NCBI GenBank assembly: GCA_038117205.1
Contig: JAYOFL010000007.1
Location: 1 to 64,000 of the forward strand
DNA: 64,000 nucleotides
Reading direction: 5' to 3'
DNA from: JAQBZY01 sp038117205
GTDB taxonomy: Bacteria > Pseudomonadota > Alphaproteobacteria > Rhodospirillales > Casp-alpha2
A program made the position numbers and the translations under genes. The notes under the pieces are model-generated. The model worked only from the letters and a program-made list of their open reading frames with translations. It was not told the origin of the DNA and did not search any database. Each line of letters begins with the position of its first letter. The stretch's first letter is position 1. This document shows positions 53,438-60,516 of this stretch, in pieces.

Positions 53438-53974
53438 GCACGCCGACCGGGAATGCCCGCGCCGCCGCCCAAGGACGGGCCGCGCGCGAATGATGAAATT
53501 AGCGTGGACAAGGTCCGCGTGATCGACGCCGACGGAAACATGATCGGTGTCCTCAATACTCAAGAAGCGATCGAAATGGCGTTCGAAGTGAACCTCGATC
53601 TGGTCGAGGTGTCCCCGAACGCGGATCCGCCTGTCTGCAAGATCCTCGACTACGGCAAGTACAAGTACGAGGCGCAGAAGAAGGCGAACGAGGCGCGCAA
53701 GAAGCAGAAGGTCATCGAGGTCAAGGAGATCAAGATGCGCCCGGGCATCGACGACCACGATTACGAGGTCAAGATGCGGAGCGTGCGCCGCTTCCTCGAC
53801 GACGGCGACAAGGTCAAGATGACGATCCGCTTCCGCGGCCGTGAAATGGCGCACCAGGACCTGGGGCTCAAGGTTTTGGAACGGGTGCAGGCCGAAGTCA
53901 CCGAAATCGCCAAGGTCGAGCAGTCGCCGCGTCCCGAGGGACGCATGATGACCATGGTCATCGCGCCGCGCTGA
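53435..53974 (+). CDS. infC: Translation initiation factor IF-3 (AUA start)
   Basis: IF-3 prevents premature subunit joining and checks start codons. The product is 179 residues when started at ATA 53435, giving MARRPGMPAPPPKDGPR with N-domain (ANDEISVDKVRVIDADGNMI) and C-domain (KEIKMRPGIDDHDYEVKMRS, KVKMTIRFRGREMAHQDLG). I prefer ATA because a strong SD (AAGGAG, 53423-53428) lies exactly six bases upstream. The first in-frame ATG (53453) has no SD. Non-AUG starts in infC are known to allow autoregulation. It follows thrS by 56 bp. Confidence 0.93.
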   Translation: MARRPGMPAPPPKDGPRANDEISVDKVRVIDADGNMIGVLNTQEAIEMAFEVNLDLVEVSPNADPPVCKILDYGKYKYEAQKKANEARKKQKVIEVKEIKMRPGIDDHDYEVKMRSVRRFLDDGDKVKMTIRFRGREMAHQDLGLKVLERVQAEVTEIAKVEQSPRPEGRMMTMVIAPR

Positions 53975-54010
53975 GCGGCCTCAAGCCTCCAATCGAAACA
54001 ATCCAATTCC

Positions 54011-54090
54011 GTCACCCCGGGCTCGTCCCGGGGTCCACTCTCTCGACAGTGGATTCCGGGACCTCGCTATGCTCGGCCCGGAATGACGGC
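54011..54090. repeat. Compact two-part palindromic repeat, second copy
   Basis: CACCCCGGG-type palindrome (54011-54039) followed by an inverted repeat starting GTGGATTCCGGGA and ending CCCGGAATGACGG. It shares the layout of 10047-10118, and likewise lies between convergent genes (infC and fliP). Confidence 0.8.
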
Positions 54091-54110
54091 AGGGGATGGA
54101 GTGCCGGCCG

Positions 54111-54875
54111 CTAGCCGCCGAAGCTTCGGACCAGCGAGCCGACCACCAGATACCAGCCGTCCACCAGCACGAAGAAGATGATCTTGAACGGCAGCGCGAT
54201 GATGATCGGCGGCAGCATCATCATGCCCATCGCCATCAGCACCGACGACACCACCATGTCGATGATCAGGAACGGGATGAAGATCAGAAAGCCGATCTCG
54301 AAGGCGCGGCGCAGCTCCGAGATCATGAAGGCCGGAATCAGAACCCGCATCGGCGTGTTATCCCGGGCTTCCGCCTCCGGCACCTTGCCGATGTCGACGA
54401 ACAGTTCCAGGTCCTGCTCGCGCACGTGCCGCTTCATGAAATCGCGGAACGGCACGATCGAGCGGTCGAACGCCTGCTGCTCGTTGATCTCGCCGGCGAT
54501 CAGCGGCTTGATGCCGGTGTCGTAGGCCTGCTCGAAGGTCGGCATCATGATGAAGGCGGTGATGAACAGCGCCAGGCTCATCAGCACCTGGTTCGGCGGC
54601 GTCTGCTGCGTGCCCATGGCGGTTCTGAGGAACGACAGCACCACGGCGACGCGCACGAACGACGTCACCATGATCAGGATCGAGGGCGCCAGGCTCAGGA
54701 CCGTGATCAGGGCGACGAGCTGAACCAGCCTGGCCGTCGCCTCACCGCCTTCCTCGCCGAGGTTGAGGCTCAGCGTCTGCGCCAGCGCGCCGTCGCCGGA
54801 AAGCGTCAGCAACAGGGTGGCGAGCGCCGCCGTCGGGATGGCGAGCGCCAGAGCGCGGCGGAGCGTGGCGGTCAT
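54111..54875 (-). CDS. fliP: Flagellar export protein FliP
   Basis: Core pore subunit of the flagellar type III export gate. The 254-residue product has a signal-like N-terminus (about 1-32, ending ALA), then LITVLSLAPSILIMVTSFVR, the highly conserved QTPPNQVLMSLALFITAFIM, IPAFMISELRRAFEIGFLIF and PFKIIFFVLVDGWYLVVGSL. ATG 54875 overlaps the fliO stop by four bases. Confidence 0.96.
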   Translation of the reverse strand: MTATLRRALALAIPTAALATLLLTLSGDGALAQTLSLNLGEEGGEATARLVQLVALITVLSLAPSILIMVTSFVRVAVVLSFLRTAMGTQQTPPNQVLMSLALFITAFIMMPTFEQAYDTGIKPLIAGEINEQQAFDRSIVPFRDFMKRHVREQDLELFVDIGKVPEAEARDNTPMRVLIPAFMISELRRAFEIGFLIFIPFLIIDMVVSSVLMAMGMMMLPPIIIALPFKIIFFVLVDGWYLVVGSLVRSFGG

Positions 54876-55213
54876 TCCCGCGTCTCCGGGTCGCGGGCGC
54901 CGGCGGCGGCCAGCGCCGCCTGAAAGTCCGTGGGCCGGCCTTCGCCCGCCTTGATGCCGGTCTCGATCACGGTTTCCGAATTGGGGCTGACGACCAGGAG
55001 GTGCTCGACGTCGTCGCGCCTGACCAGCACCAGCCGGCGCCGGCCGTCCAGGGGCGCCACTTCGACGACGCCGATGCGCCGCTCGCCCCGGCCCTTGCTG
55101 GCCTGGATGGGAAAGCCGAGCCCCATGCGGCGCGCCAGCATGGCGGCGACGCCGATCAGCGCGATCACGAAGATCAGCGCCAGCAGGAACCTGAGGTAGC
55201 CTTCCGGACCCAT
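54872..55213 (-). CDS. fliO: Flagellar biosynthesis protein FliO
   Basis: A 113-residue membrane protein with a single N-terminal helix (LRFLLALIFVIALIGVAAML) and a beta-rich cytoplasmic domain (RRIGVVEVAPLDGRRRLVLV, RRDDVEHLLVV). This matches FliO, which helps assemble the FliP ring. Its position directly before fliP, overlapping by four bases, supports the name more than sequence similarity alone. Confidence 0.85.
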   Translation of the reverse strand: MGPEGYLRFLLALIFVIALIGVAAMLARRMGLGFPIQASKGRGERRIGVVEVAPLDGRRRLVLVRRDDVEHLLVVSPNSETVIETGIKAGEGRPTDFQAALAAAGARDPETRE

Positions 55214-55224
55214 GGGAGAGGCGT

Positions 55225-55497
55225 TCAGCCGCCAGCGCGGTCTTGCTGCTTGCGAAGCGCCTCGCCGAGCTCGCTCAGGCGCTCGACCAGTTCCCGGATG
55301 GCGACGGTGACTTCCTCCGGGTTGTCCGGCGGTTCCGCCGCCATGCGGCGGCAGAGATCGGCGATCTCGCCCTCCAGGCTGGCGAGATTGATCGCGTTGT
55401 TGGCGTCGACGAGGCCGCGCCCCTTATCGACCAAGGCCGACAGGGCCGAGATTTCCGCCATGTAGTCCAGCGGGCCGTCGGTCGTTTCTTCGCTCAT
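55225..55497 (-). CDS. Small helical protein in the flagellar export cluster
   Basis: A 90-residue acidic protein, almost entirely helical, with heptad-like segments (MAEISALSALVDKGRGLVDA, REL-VERLSELGEALRK). No family recognised. It sits between the FlhB-C-like gene (ATGA overlap) and fliO (11-bp gap), so it probably serves flagellar export, perhaps as a chaperone of the FliT/FlgN kind; that is inference from size, helicity and context. Confidence 0.65.
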   Translation of the reverse strand: MSEETTDGPLDYMAEISALSALVDKGRGLVDANNAINLASLEGEIADLCRRMAAEPPDNPEEVTVAIRELVERLSELGEALRKQQDRAGG

Positions 55498-55871
55498 CTC
55501 GGTTCTCCGTCTGCTTGGTTGTCGCCCGCCCACGCCGCCGGATCCGGCGCCGGCCGCGCCGTCTCCGGCGATTCGGCGTTGGCACGATAGACGTAGGTGA
55601 GGATTTCCGCCACCGCCGCGAAGGCTTCCAGCGGAATATCGCTGTCGATGTCGATGGCCGACAGCAATTCGGCCAGATCGGCGTCCTCGCGCACCTTGAC
55701 GCCCTTGGCGAAGGCGATTTCCAGGATCTGCTCGGCGACGCTGCCGCGCCCGGCGGCGATCACCTTGGGCGCCCGGTCGTCCCATTCCGCCTTGAGGGCG
55801 ACCGCGACGGCCTTGGCTGCGGGCGGCGGCGCCTTCATGTTCGGGGTTGTCGGGTGGTCGGTGGCGGCCAT
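55494..55871 (-). CDS. FlhB C-terminal domain-like protein (FhlB/YlqH type)
   Basis: A 125-residue soluble protein resembling the cytoplasmic C-domain of FlhB/YscU (AVAVALKAEWDDRAPKVIAA, ILEIAFAKGVKVREDADLAE, IPLEAFAAVAEILTYVYRAN). The NPTH autocleavage motif, expected just before AVALK, is missing, and there is no membrane domain. Stand-alone FlhB-C homologues can take part in substrate switching. It is first in the leftward flagellar cluster. Confidence 0.82.
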   Translation of the reverse strand: MAATDHPTTPNMKAPPPAAKAVAVALKAEWDDRAPKVIAAGRGSVAEQILEIAFAKGVKVREDADLAELLSAIDIDSDIPLEAFAAVAEILTYVYRANAESPETARPAPDPAAWAGDNQADGEPR

Positions 55872-55938
55872 CGGAACTCCGTCCGGACGGGGATTTGTCA
55901 GGCTAACCCTGCCCGGCGGCGCTTAACAAACGATAAAT

Positions 55939-55958
55939 CCCGGGTTTTCCGGGTTTTT
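55939..55958 (+). terminator. Rightward terminator-like hairpin
   Basis: CCCGG and CCGGG (55939-55943, 55949-55953) with a GTTTT loop followed by TTTTT. It points rightward, but no rightward gene lies upstream within 1.9 kb (infC ends at 53974). It could stop antisense or read-through transcripts before the rpmI operon. Confidence 0.5.
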
Positions 55959-55978
55959 CAAGGCGTTCGGGGTGTCCT

Positions 55979-56043
55979 GAGGGTGCTCGCCCCCGCCCCC
56001 CTGCAACCCCAGCTATCGTGGGTTCGAATCCCATACCCTCCGC
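55979..56043 (+). pseudogene. tRNA-Ser-like element, internally deleted
   Basis: A tRNA-like fold of about 65 nt. The outer stem GAGGGT (55979-55984) pairs with ACCCTC (56035-56040), and a perfect T-arm TGGG-TTCGAAT-CCCA lies at 56019-56033. The text GTGGGTTCGAATCCCA resembles the 3' part of bacterial tRNA-Ser. Only about 34 nt separate the acceptor 5' strand from the T-arm, too few for D, anticodon and variable arms. No CCA end. Probably a decayed tRNA-Ser or a tRNA-derived element. Confidence 0.55.
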
Positions 56044-56214
56044 GAGGATGCGCGGCCCTCTCCCCCTTGCAACCCGGGCCCGGGGCCGTTATAACCCGCC
56101 GTCCGCTGGATCGGGGAAGCCCGTCCGGCGCCGAGCGGTATGGCTGAAAGGGCATGCCTGGCCGCTCGAACCCGTGAAACGGCGCCATGCGCCACAGAAG
56201 ATAGGAAAAGGGAA

Positions 56215-56412
56215 ATGCCCAAGCTGAAGACCAAGTCCGGAGCCAAGAAGCGCTTCCGGGTGACGGGCAGCGGCAAGGTGAAAGCCGGCGTTGCCTTCAA
56301 GCGCCACAACCTCCGTAAGCGTTCGCAGAAGATGAAGCGGCAGGCCCGCCGCACGATGATCCTGACGGAAGCCGATACGCGGATCGTCAAATCCTACATG
56401 CCTTACGCTTGA
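56215..56412 (+). CDS. rpmI: 50S ribosomal protein L35
   Basis: The 65-residue L35, very basic, with PKLKTKSGAKKRFRVTGSGK, FKRHNLRKRSQKMKRQARRT and a C-terminal DTRIVKSYMPYA. ATG 56215 has AAAGGGAA directly upstream. Normally rpmI follows infC; here the flagellar cluster and the tRNA-like element separate them, so rpmI must have its own promoter in the gap after 55958. Confidence 0.95.
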   Translation: MPKLKTKSGAKKRFRVTGSGKVKAGVAFKRHNLRKRSQKMKRQARRTMILTEADTRIVKSYMPYA

Positions 56413-56428
56413 GCCGGAGGACAGAACA

Positions 56429-56794
56429 ATGGCACGCACGAAACGCGGCGTAACGTCGCACGCCCGCCACGGTAAGGTCCTGAAACTCGCCAAGGGCTAC
56501 CGCGGCCGCAACAGCACGAATTTCCGGATCGCGATCGAGAAGGTCGAGAAAGGGCTGCAATACGCCTATCGCGACCGCCGCGCCAAGAAGCGGCAGTTTC
56601 GCCGGCTCTGGATTCAGCGCATCAACGCCGGTGCCCGCGAATGCGGCCTGACGTATTCGCAGCTGATGAACGGCCTGATGAAGGCCGGCGTCGAGCTCGA
56701 CCGCAAGGTTCTCGCCGACCTGGCGATGAACCAGCCGGACGCGTTTAAGGTTTTGGTGGAACAGGCCCAGGCCGCTCTCTCCCAAAACGCCTAA
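56429..56794 (+). CDS. rplT: 50S ribosomal protein L20
   Basis: The 121-residue L20, an early assembly protein of the large subunit. MARTKRGVTSHARHGKVLKL, GRNSTNFRIAIEKVEKGLQY, RRAKKRQFRRLWIQRINAGA and the C-terminal domain with MKAGVELDRKVLADLAM are all present. It follows rpmI by 16 bp. Confidence 0.97.
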   Translation: MARTKRGVTSHARHGKVLKLAKGYRGRNSTNFRIAIEKVEKGLQYAYRDRRAKKRQFRRLWIQRINAGARECGLTYSQLMNGLMKAGVELDRKVLADLAMNQPDAFKVLVEQAQAALSQNA

Positions 56795-56818
56795 CGAAAA
56801 CGCCGAACGAGGTTTTGG

Positions 56819-56858
56819 AACGGGAGTAGCGCCTAGGGCGTTGCTCCCGTTTGCCTTT
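56819..56858 (+). terminator. Strong hairpin between rplT and pheS (terminator or attenuator)
   Basis: A 15-bp stem (56819-56833 with 56837-56851, two G-T pairs) with a 3-base loop, followed by TTTGCCTTT. An alternative upstream pairing CCAAAAC/GTTTTGG (56782-56788, 56812-56818) ends exactly where this stem begins. This could be a simple terminator for rpmI-rplT or a control point for pheST, as in E. coli; I see no Phe-rich leader ORF. Confidence 0.75.
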
Positions 56859-56883
56859 AAAGACGGTCGCTCCGGAGGGGAAG

Positions 56884-57957
56884 ATGGACAATCCCGACAA
56901 GCTGTTGGATGACGTGCTCGCGAAGGTGGCCGCCGCCGCCGACATGGACGCGTTGGAGGCGCTCCGCGTCGGCGAGCTCGGCAAGAAAGGCCGCATCACC
57001 GAGATGATGAAGGGCCTGGGCCAGATGGCGCCGGACGAACGCAAGGCCGCCGGCCAGGCGCTCAACGTCCTGAAGGACAAGGTTGCCGCCGCCATCGACA
57101 GCAAGAAGGCGGAAATGGCCGACGCCGATCTCGACCGCCGCCTGATGACGGAGAAGATCGACGTCACCCTGCCGACGGCGCCCGCCGCCGAGGGCTACAT
57201 CCATCCGATCAGCCAGACCATCGACGAGGTCGTCGCCATCTTCGGCGAAATGGGCTTCACCGTCGCCGAGGGTCCGGACATCGAGGACGACTGGCACAAC
57301 TTCACCGCCCTCAACATTCCGCCCGACCATCCGGCGCGCCAGGAACACGACACCTTCTATCTGCCGGGCGATTACGAAACCCGGAAGGTGCTGCGCACGC
57401 ACACCAGCCCGGTGCAGATCCGCACCATGACGGCCGAGAAGCCGCCGATCCGCATCATCGTCCCCGGCCGCACGTTCCGGAGCGACCACGACGCGACGCA
57501 CTCGCCGATGTTCCATCAGGTCGAGGGCCTGCTGGTCGACAGGACCAGCCACATGGGGCACCTCAAGGGCTGCCTGATCGAATTCTGCCGCGCCTTCTTC
57601 GAGGTCGACGACCTGCCGGTGCGGTTCCGGCCGAGCTACTTCCCGTTCACGGAGCCGTCCGCCGAGGTCGACATCGGCTGCACGCGCGCCGGCGGCGAGT
57701 TCCGCATCGGCCACGGCGAGGGCTGGCTGGAAATCCTCGGCTGCGGCATGGTCAATCCGAACGTGCTCGCCAACTGCGGCATCGACCCGACCGAGTACCA
57801 GGGCTTCGCCTTCGGCATGGGGATCGAGCGCATCGCCATGCTGAAGTACGGCATCCCGGATTTGCGCACCTTCTATGAGAGCGATCTCCGCTGGCTCCGC
57901 CACTACGGCTTCCGCGCCTTGGAAGTACCGGGCATGGTGGGAGGGCTGGCCCGATGA
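56884..57957 (+). CDS. pheS: Phenylalanyl-tRNA synthetase alpha subunit
   Basis: Catalytic subunit of the (alpha-beta)2 PheRS, 357 residues. After an N-terminal coiled-coil (about 1-85) comes the class II core: HPISQTIDEVVAIFGEMGF, motif 2 FRSDHDATHSPMFHQVEGLL, and motif 3 GFAFGMGIERIAMLKYGIPD. ATG 56884 has GGAGGGG just upstream. Its last codons overlap the pheT start (ATGA). Confidence 0.97.
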   Translation: MDNPDKLLDDVLAKVAAAADMDALEALRVGELGKKGRITEMMKGLGQMAPDERKAAGQALNVLKDKVAAAIDSKKAEMADADLDRRLMTEKIDVTLPTAPAAEGYIHPISQTIDEVVAIFGEMGFTVAEGPDIEDDWHNFTALNIPPDHPARQEHDTFYLPGDYETRKVLRTHTSPVQIRTMTAEKPPIRIIVPGRTFRSDHDATHSPMFHQVEGLLVDRTSHMGHLKGCLIEFCRAFFEVDDLPVRFRPSYFPFTEPSAEVDIGCTRAGGEFRIGHGEGWLEILGCGMVNPNVLANCGIDPTEYQGFAFGMGIERIAMLKYGIPDLRTFYESDLRWLRHYGFRALEVPGMVGGLAR

Positions 57958-60356
57958 AGTTCACCCTCTCCTGGCTGAAGGAGCACCTGGACACCCAGGC
58001 CTCGCTGCAGCAGATCCTCGACACGCTGACCATGGTCGGGCTCGAGGTCGAGGGTGCGCGCAATCCGGCGGAAGGTCTCGAGACCTTCGTGACGGCCCGC
58101 GTCGTCGAAGCGACGCAGCATCCGAACGCGGACCGGCTCCGCGTCTGCCGCGTCGACGCCGGCAACGGCGAGACCCAGGTCGTCTGCGGCGCGCCGAACG
58201 CGCGGACCGGCCTGATCGGCGTCTTCGCCAGCGGCGGCAGCTTCATTCCCGGCACCGGCATCACGCTGAAGCCGACGGAAATCCGGGGCGTGTCGTCGAA
58301 CGGCATGCTGCTGTCCGAACGTGAGATGGGCCTTTCCGACGACCACGACGGCATCGTCGAGTTGCCGGCTTCGACGCCGATCGGCGTGCCCGCCGTCAAG
58401 ATCATGGGCCTCGACGATCCGGTGATCGAGATCGCCATCACGCCGAACCGGGGCGACTGCCTGGGCGTGCGCGGCATCGCCCGCGATCTTGCCGCCGCCG
58501 GCCTCGGCTCCCTGAAGCCGCTCACCAACGGCCCGGTGCCCGGCGCCTTCGAGAGCCCGATCAAGGCGCACCTCGACTTCACGGACGAGACCAAGGACGC
58601 CTGCCCGTACTTCGTCGGCCGCTACATCCGCGGCGTCTCGAACGGCGAGAGCCCGAAGTGGCTGAAGGACAAGCTGACCGCCATCGGGCTGCGGCCGATC
58701 TCGGCGCTGGTCGATATCACCAACCTGATGACGCTGGACGTCAACCGGCCGCTGCACGTCTTCGACGCCGACAAGGTGAAGGGCGACATCCGCGTCCGGC
58801 TCGGGAAGCCGGGCGAGAAGATGCTGGCGCTGAACGGCAAGGAGTACGAGCTCGACGACGCCATGACGGTGATTTCCGATGACGCCGGGGCGGAAGGTCT
58901 CGGCGGCGTCATGGGTGGCGAGATTTCCGGCGTCACCGGCGCGACAGTCAACGTCTTCGTCGAAAGCGCGCTGTTCGATCCGCGCCGCACGGCGACCACC
59001 GGCCGCAAGCTGATGCTGCAATCCGACGCCCGCTACCGCTTCGAGCGCGGCATCGACCCGGCGTTCCTGGTCGACGGCATGGAAATCGCGACGCGCCTCA
59101 TCATGGACCTCTGCGGCGGCGAGCCTTCGGAACTGGTGATCGCCGGCGGCCGTCCCGACACAGCCCGCGACATCGCCTTCCGCCCGGACCGGGTGAAGGG
59201 CCTTTGCGGCGTCGAGATATCCAGGGACGAGATCCAGCGCATCCTCATGATCCTGGGGTTCTCCGTCGACGGCGACGGCGACGCCTGGACGGTGCGCGTG
59301 CCGTCCTGGCGCGGCGACATCGTCGGCGAAGCGTGCCTGGTCGAGGAAGTTGTCCGCATCAACGGCTACGACAAGATTCCCATGGTGCCGCCGGTCCGCG
59401 ACAGCTATCTGCCGAAGCCGGCCTTGAACGTGAACCAGAAGCGGCGCGCACTGGCCAGGCGCACGCTCGCCGCGCGCGGTCTGGTCGAGGCCGTCACCTT
59501 CAGCTTCATGGCGGAAGCGCACGCCGCGCTCTTCGGCGGCGACACGGAAAAGCTCCGCGTCGTCAATCCGATCAGCGCCGATCTTTCCGTGATGCGGCCG
59601 AGCCCGCTCGGCAACCTGCTGCTCGCCGCCGGCCGTAACGACGACCGCGGCGTCGCCGACGCCAAGCTGTTCGAGGTCGGGCCGGAATACTTCGGCGACG
59701 GACCGGACGGCCAGCGCATCGTCTGCGCCGGCATCCGCTACGGCATGAGCGGGCCGAAGCACTGGTCCGCCAAACCGCAACCGGCCGACGCGCTCGCCGC
59801 GAAGGCGGACGCGGAAGCGGTGCTGGCCGCCGTCGGCGCGCCGGTGGATAGGTTGCAGGTCTACACCGACACCCCCGGCTACTATCATCCCGGACGTTCC
59901 GGCGAATTGCGCCTGGGTCCGAAGACGACGCTGGCCCGCTTCGGTGAGATCAACCCGCGCGTCCTGAAGGCGCTCGGCGTGGACGGCCCGGCCGCCGCCT
60001 TCGAGGTGTTTCCGGACGCGGTGCCGACGCCGAAGGCCAAGGGGACTGCCCGCCCGATGCTGAACCTCGCCACCTATCAACCGGTGGAGCGCGACTTCGC
60101 CTTCGTCGTCGACGCGGGCGTCGCCGCCGGCGCGTTGATGGCGGCGGCCGCCGGCGCCGACAAGGCGCTGATCGTCGACGTCAGACTGTTCGACGTGTTC
60201 CAAGGTCCGGCCCTCGGCGAGGGCAAGAAGTCGCTCGCCATCACGGTGCGGCTGCAACCGACGGAGAAGACGCTCACCGACGCCGAGATCGAGGCGGTGT
60301 CGGCGAAGATCGTCGCCGCCGTCGGCAAGGCCACGGGCGGCGTGCTGCGCGGCTGA
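57954..60356 (+). CDS. pheT: Phenylalanyl-tRNA synthetase beta subunit
   Basis: The 800-residue beta subunit: N-terminal tRNA-binding (EMAP-like) domain with ARVVEATQHPNADRLRVCRV, the B3/B4 editing region, B5 domain (RDEIQRILMILGFSV), the class II-like core without catalytic residues, and the C-terminal ferredoxin-fold anticodon-binding domain (YQPVERDFAFVVDAG to the end). Translationally coupled to pheS by a 4-base overlap. Confidence 0.97.
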   Translation: MKFTLSWLKEHLDTQASLQQILDTLTMVGLEVEGARNPAEGLETFVTARVVEATQHPNADRLRVCRVDAGNGETQVVCGAPNARTGLIGVFASGGSFIPGTGITLKPTEIRGVSSNGMLLSEREMGLSDDHDGIVELPASTPIGVPAVKIMGLDDPVIEIAITPNRGDCLGVRGIARDLAAAGLGSLKPLTNGPVPGAFESPIKAHLDFTDETKDACPYFVGRYIRGVSNGESPKWLKDKLTAIGLRPISALVDITNLMTLDVNRPLHVFDADKVKGDIRVRLGKPGEKMLALNGKEYELDDAMTVISDDAGAEGLGGVMGGEISGVTGATVNVFVESALFDPRRTATTGRKLMLQSDARYRFERGIDPAFLVDGMEIATRLIMDLCGGEPSELVIAGGRPDTARDIAFRPDRVKGLCGVEISRDEIQRILMILGFSVDGDGDAWTVRVPSWRGDIVGEACLVEEVVRINGYDKIPMVPPVRDSYLPKPALNVNQKRRALARRTLAARGLVEAVTFSFMAEAHAALFGGDTEKLRVVNPISADLSVMRPSPLGNLLLAAGRNDDRGVADAKLFEVGPEYFGDGPDGQRIVCAGIRYGMSGPKHWSAKPQPADALAAKADAEAVLAAVGAPVDRLQVYTDTPGYYHPGRSGELRLGPKTTLARFGEINPRVLKALGVDGPAAAFEVFPDAVPTPKAKGTARPMLNLATYQPVERDFAFVVDAGVAAGALMAAAAGADKALIVDVRLFDVFQGPALGEGKKSLAITVRLQPTEKTLTDAEIEAVSAKIVAAVGKATGGVLRG

Positions 60357-60366
60357 ATTTCAGGGC

Positions 60367-60504
60367 GTCACCCCGGACTTGATCCGGGGTCCATGTCCGC
60401 ACGGCGCCGATCGGTGCTATATCGATTCCAGGGCGCCCTGGAATTGGTGGCCCAGGAATATGCTTGGTCGCACACATGGGCCCCGGATCAAGTCTGGGGC
60501 GACG
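60367..60504. repeat. Composite palindromic element, copy 2 (138 bp)
   Basis: Ends are inverted CACCCCGGACTTGATCCGGG / CCCCGGATCAAGTCTGGGG units. The centre is a perfect 20-bp palindrome ATTCCAGGGCGCCCTGGAAT (60425-60444). Same layout and length as 63546-63683. Confidence 0.85.
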
Positions 60505-60516
60505 ATACGGGCGAAA

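Noticed and set aside
55975..56050. Functional tRNA-Ser gene
   Set aside because: The T-arm is good but there is no room for anticodon, D and variable arms, and the acceptor stem is only 6 bp.
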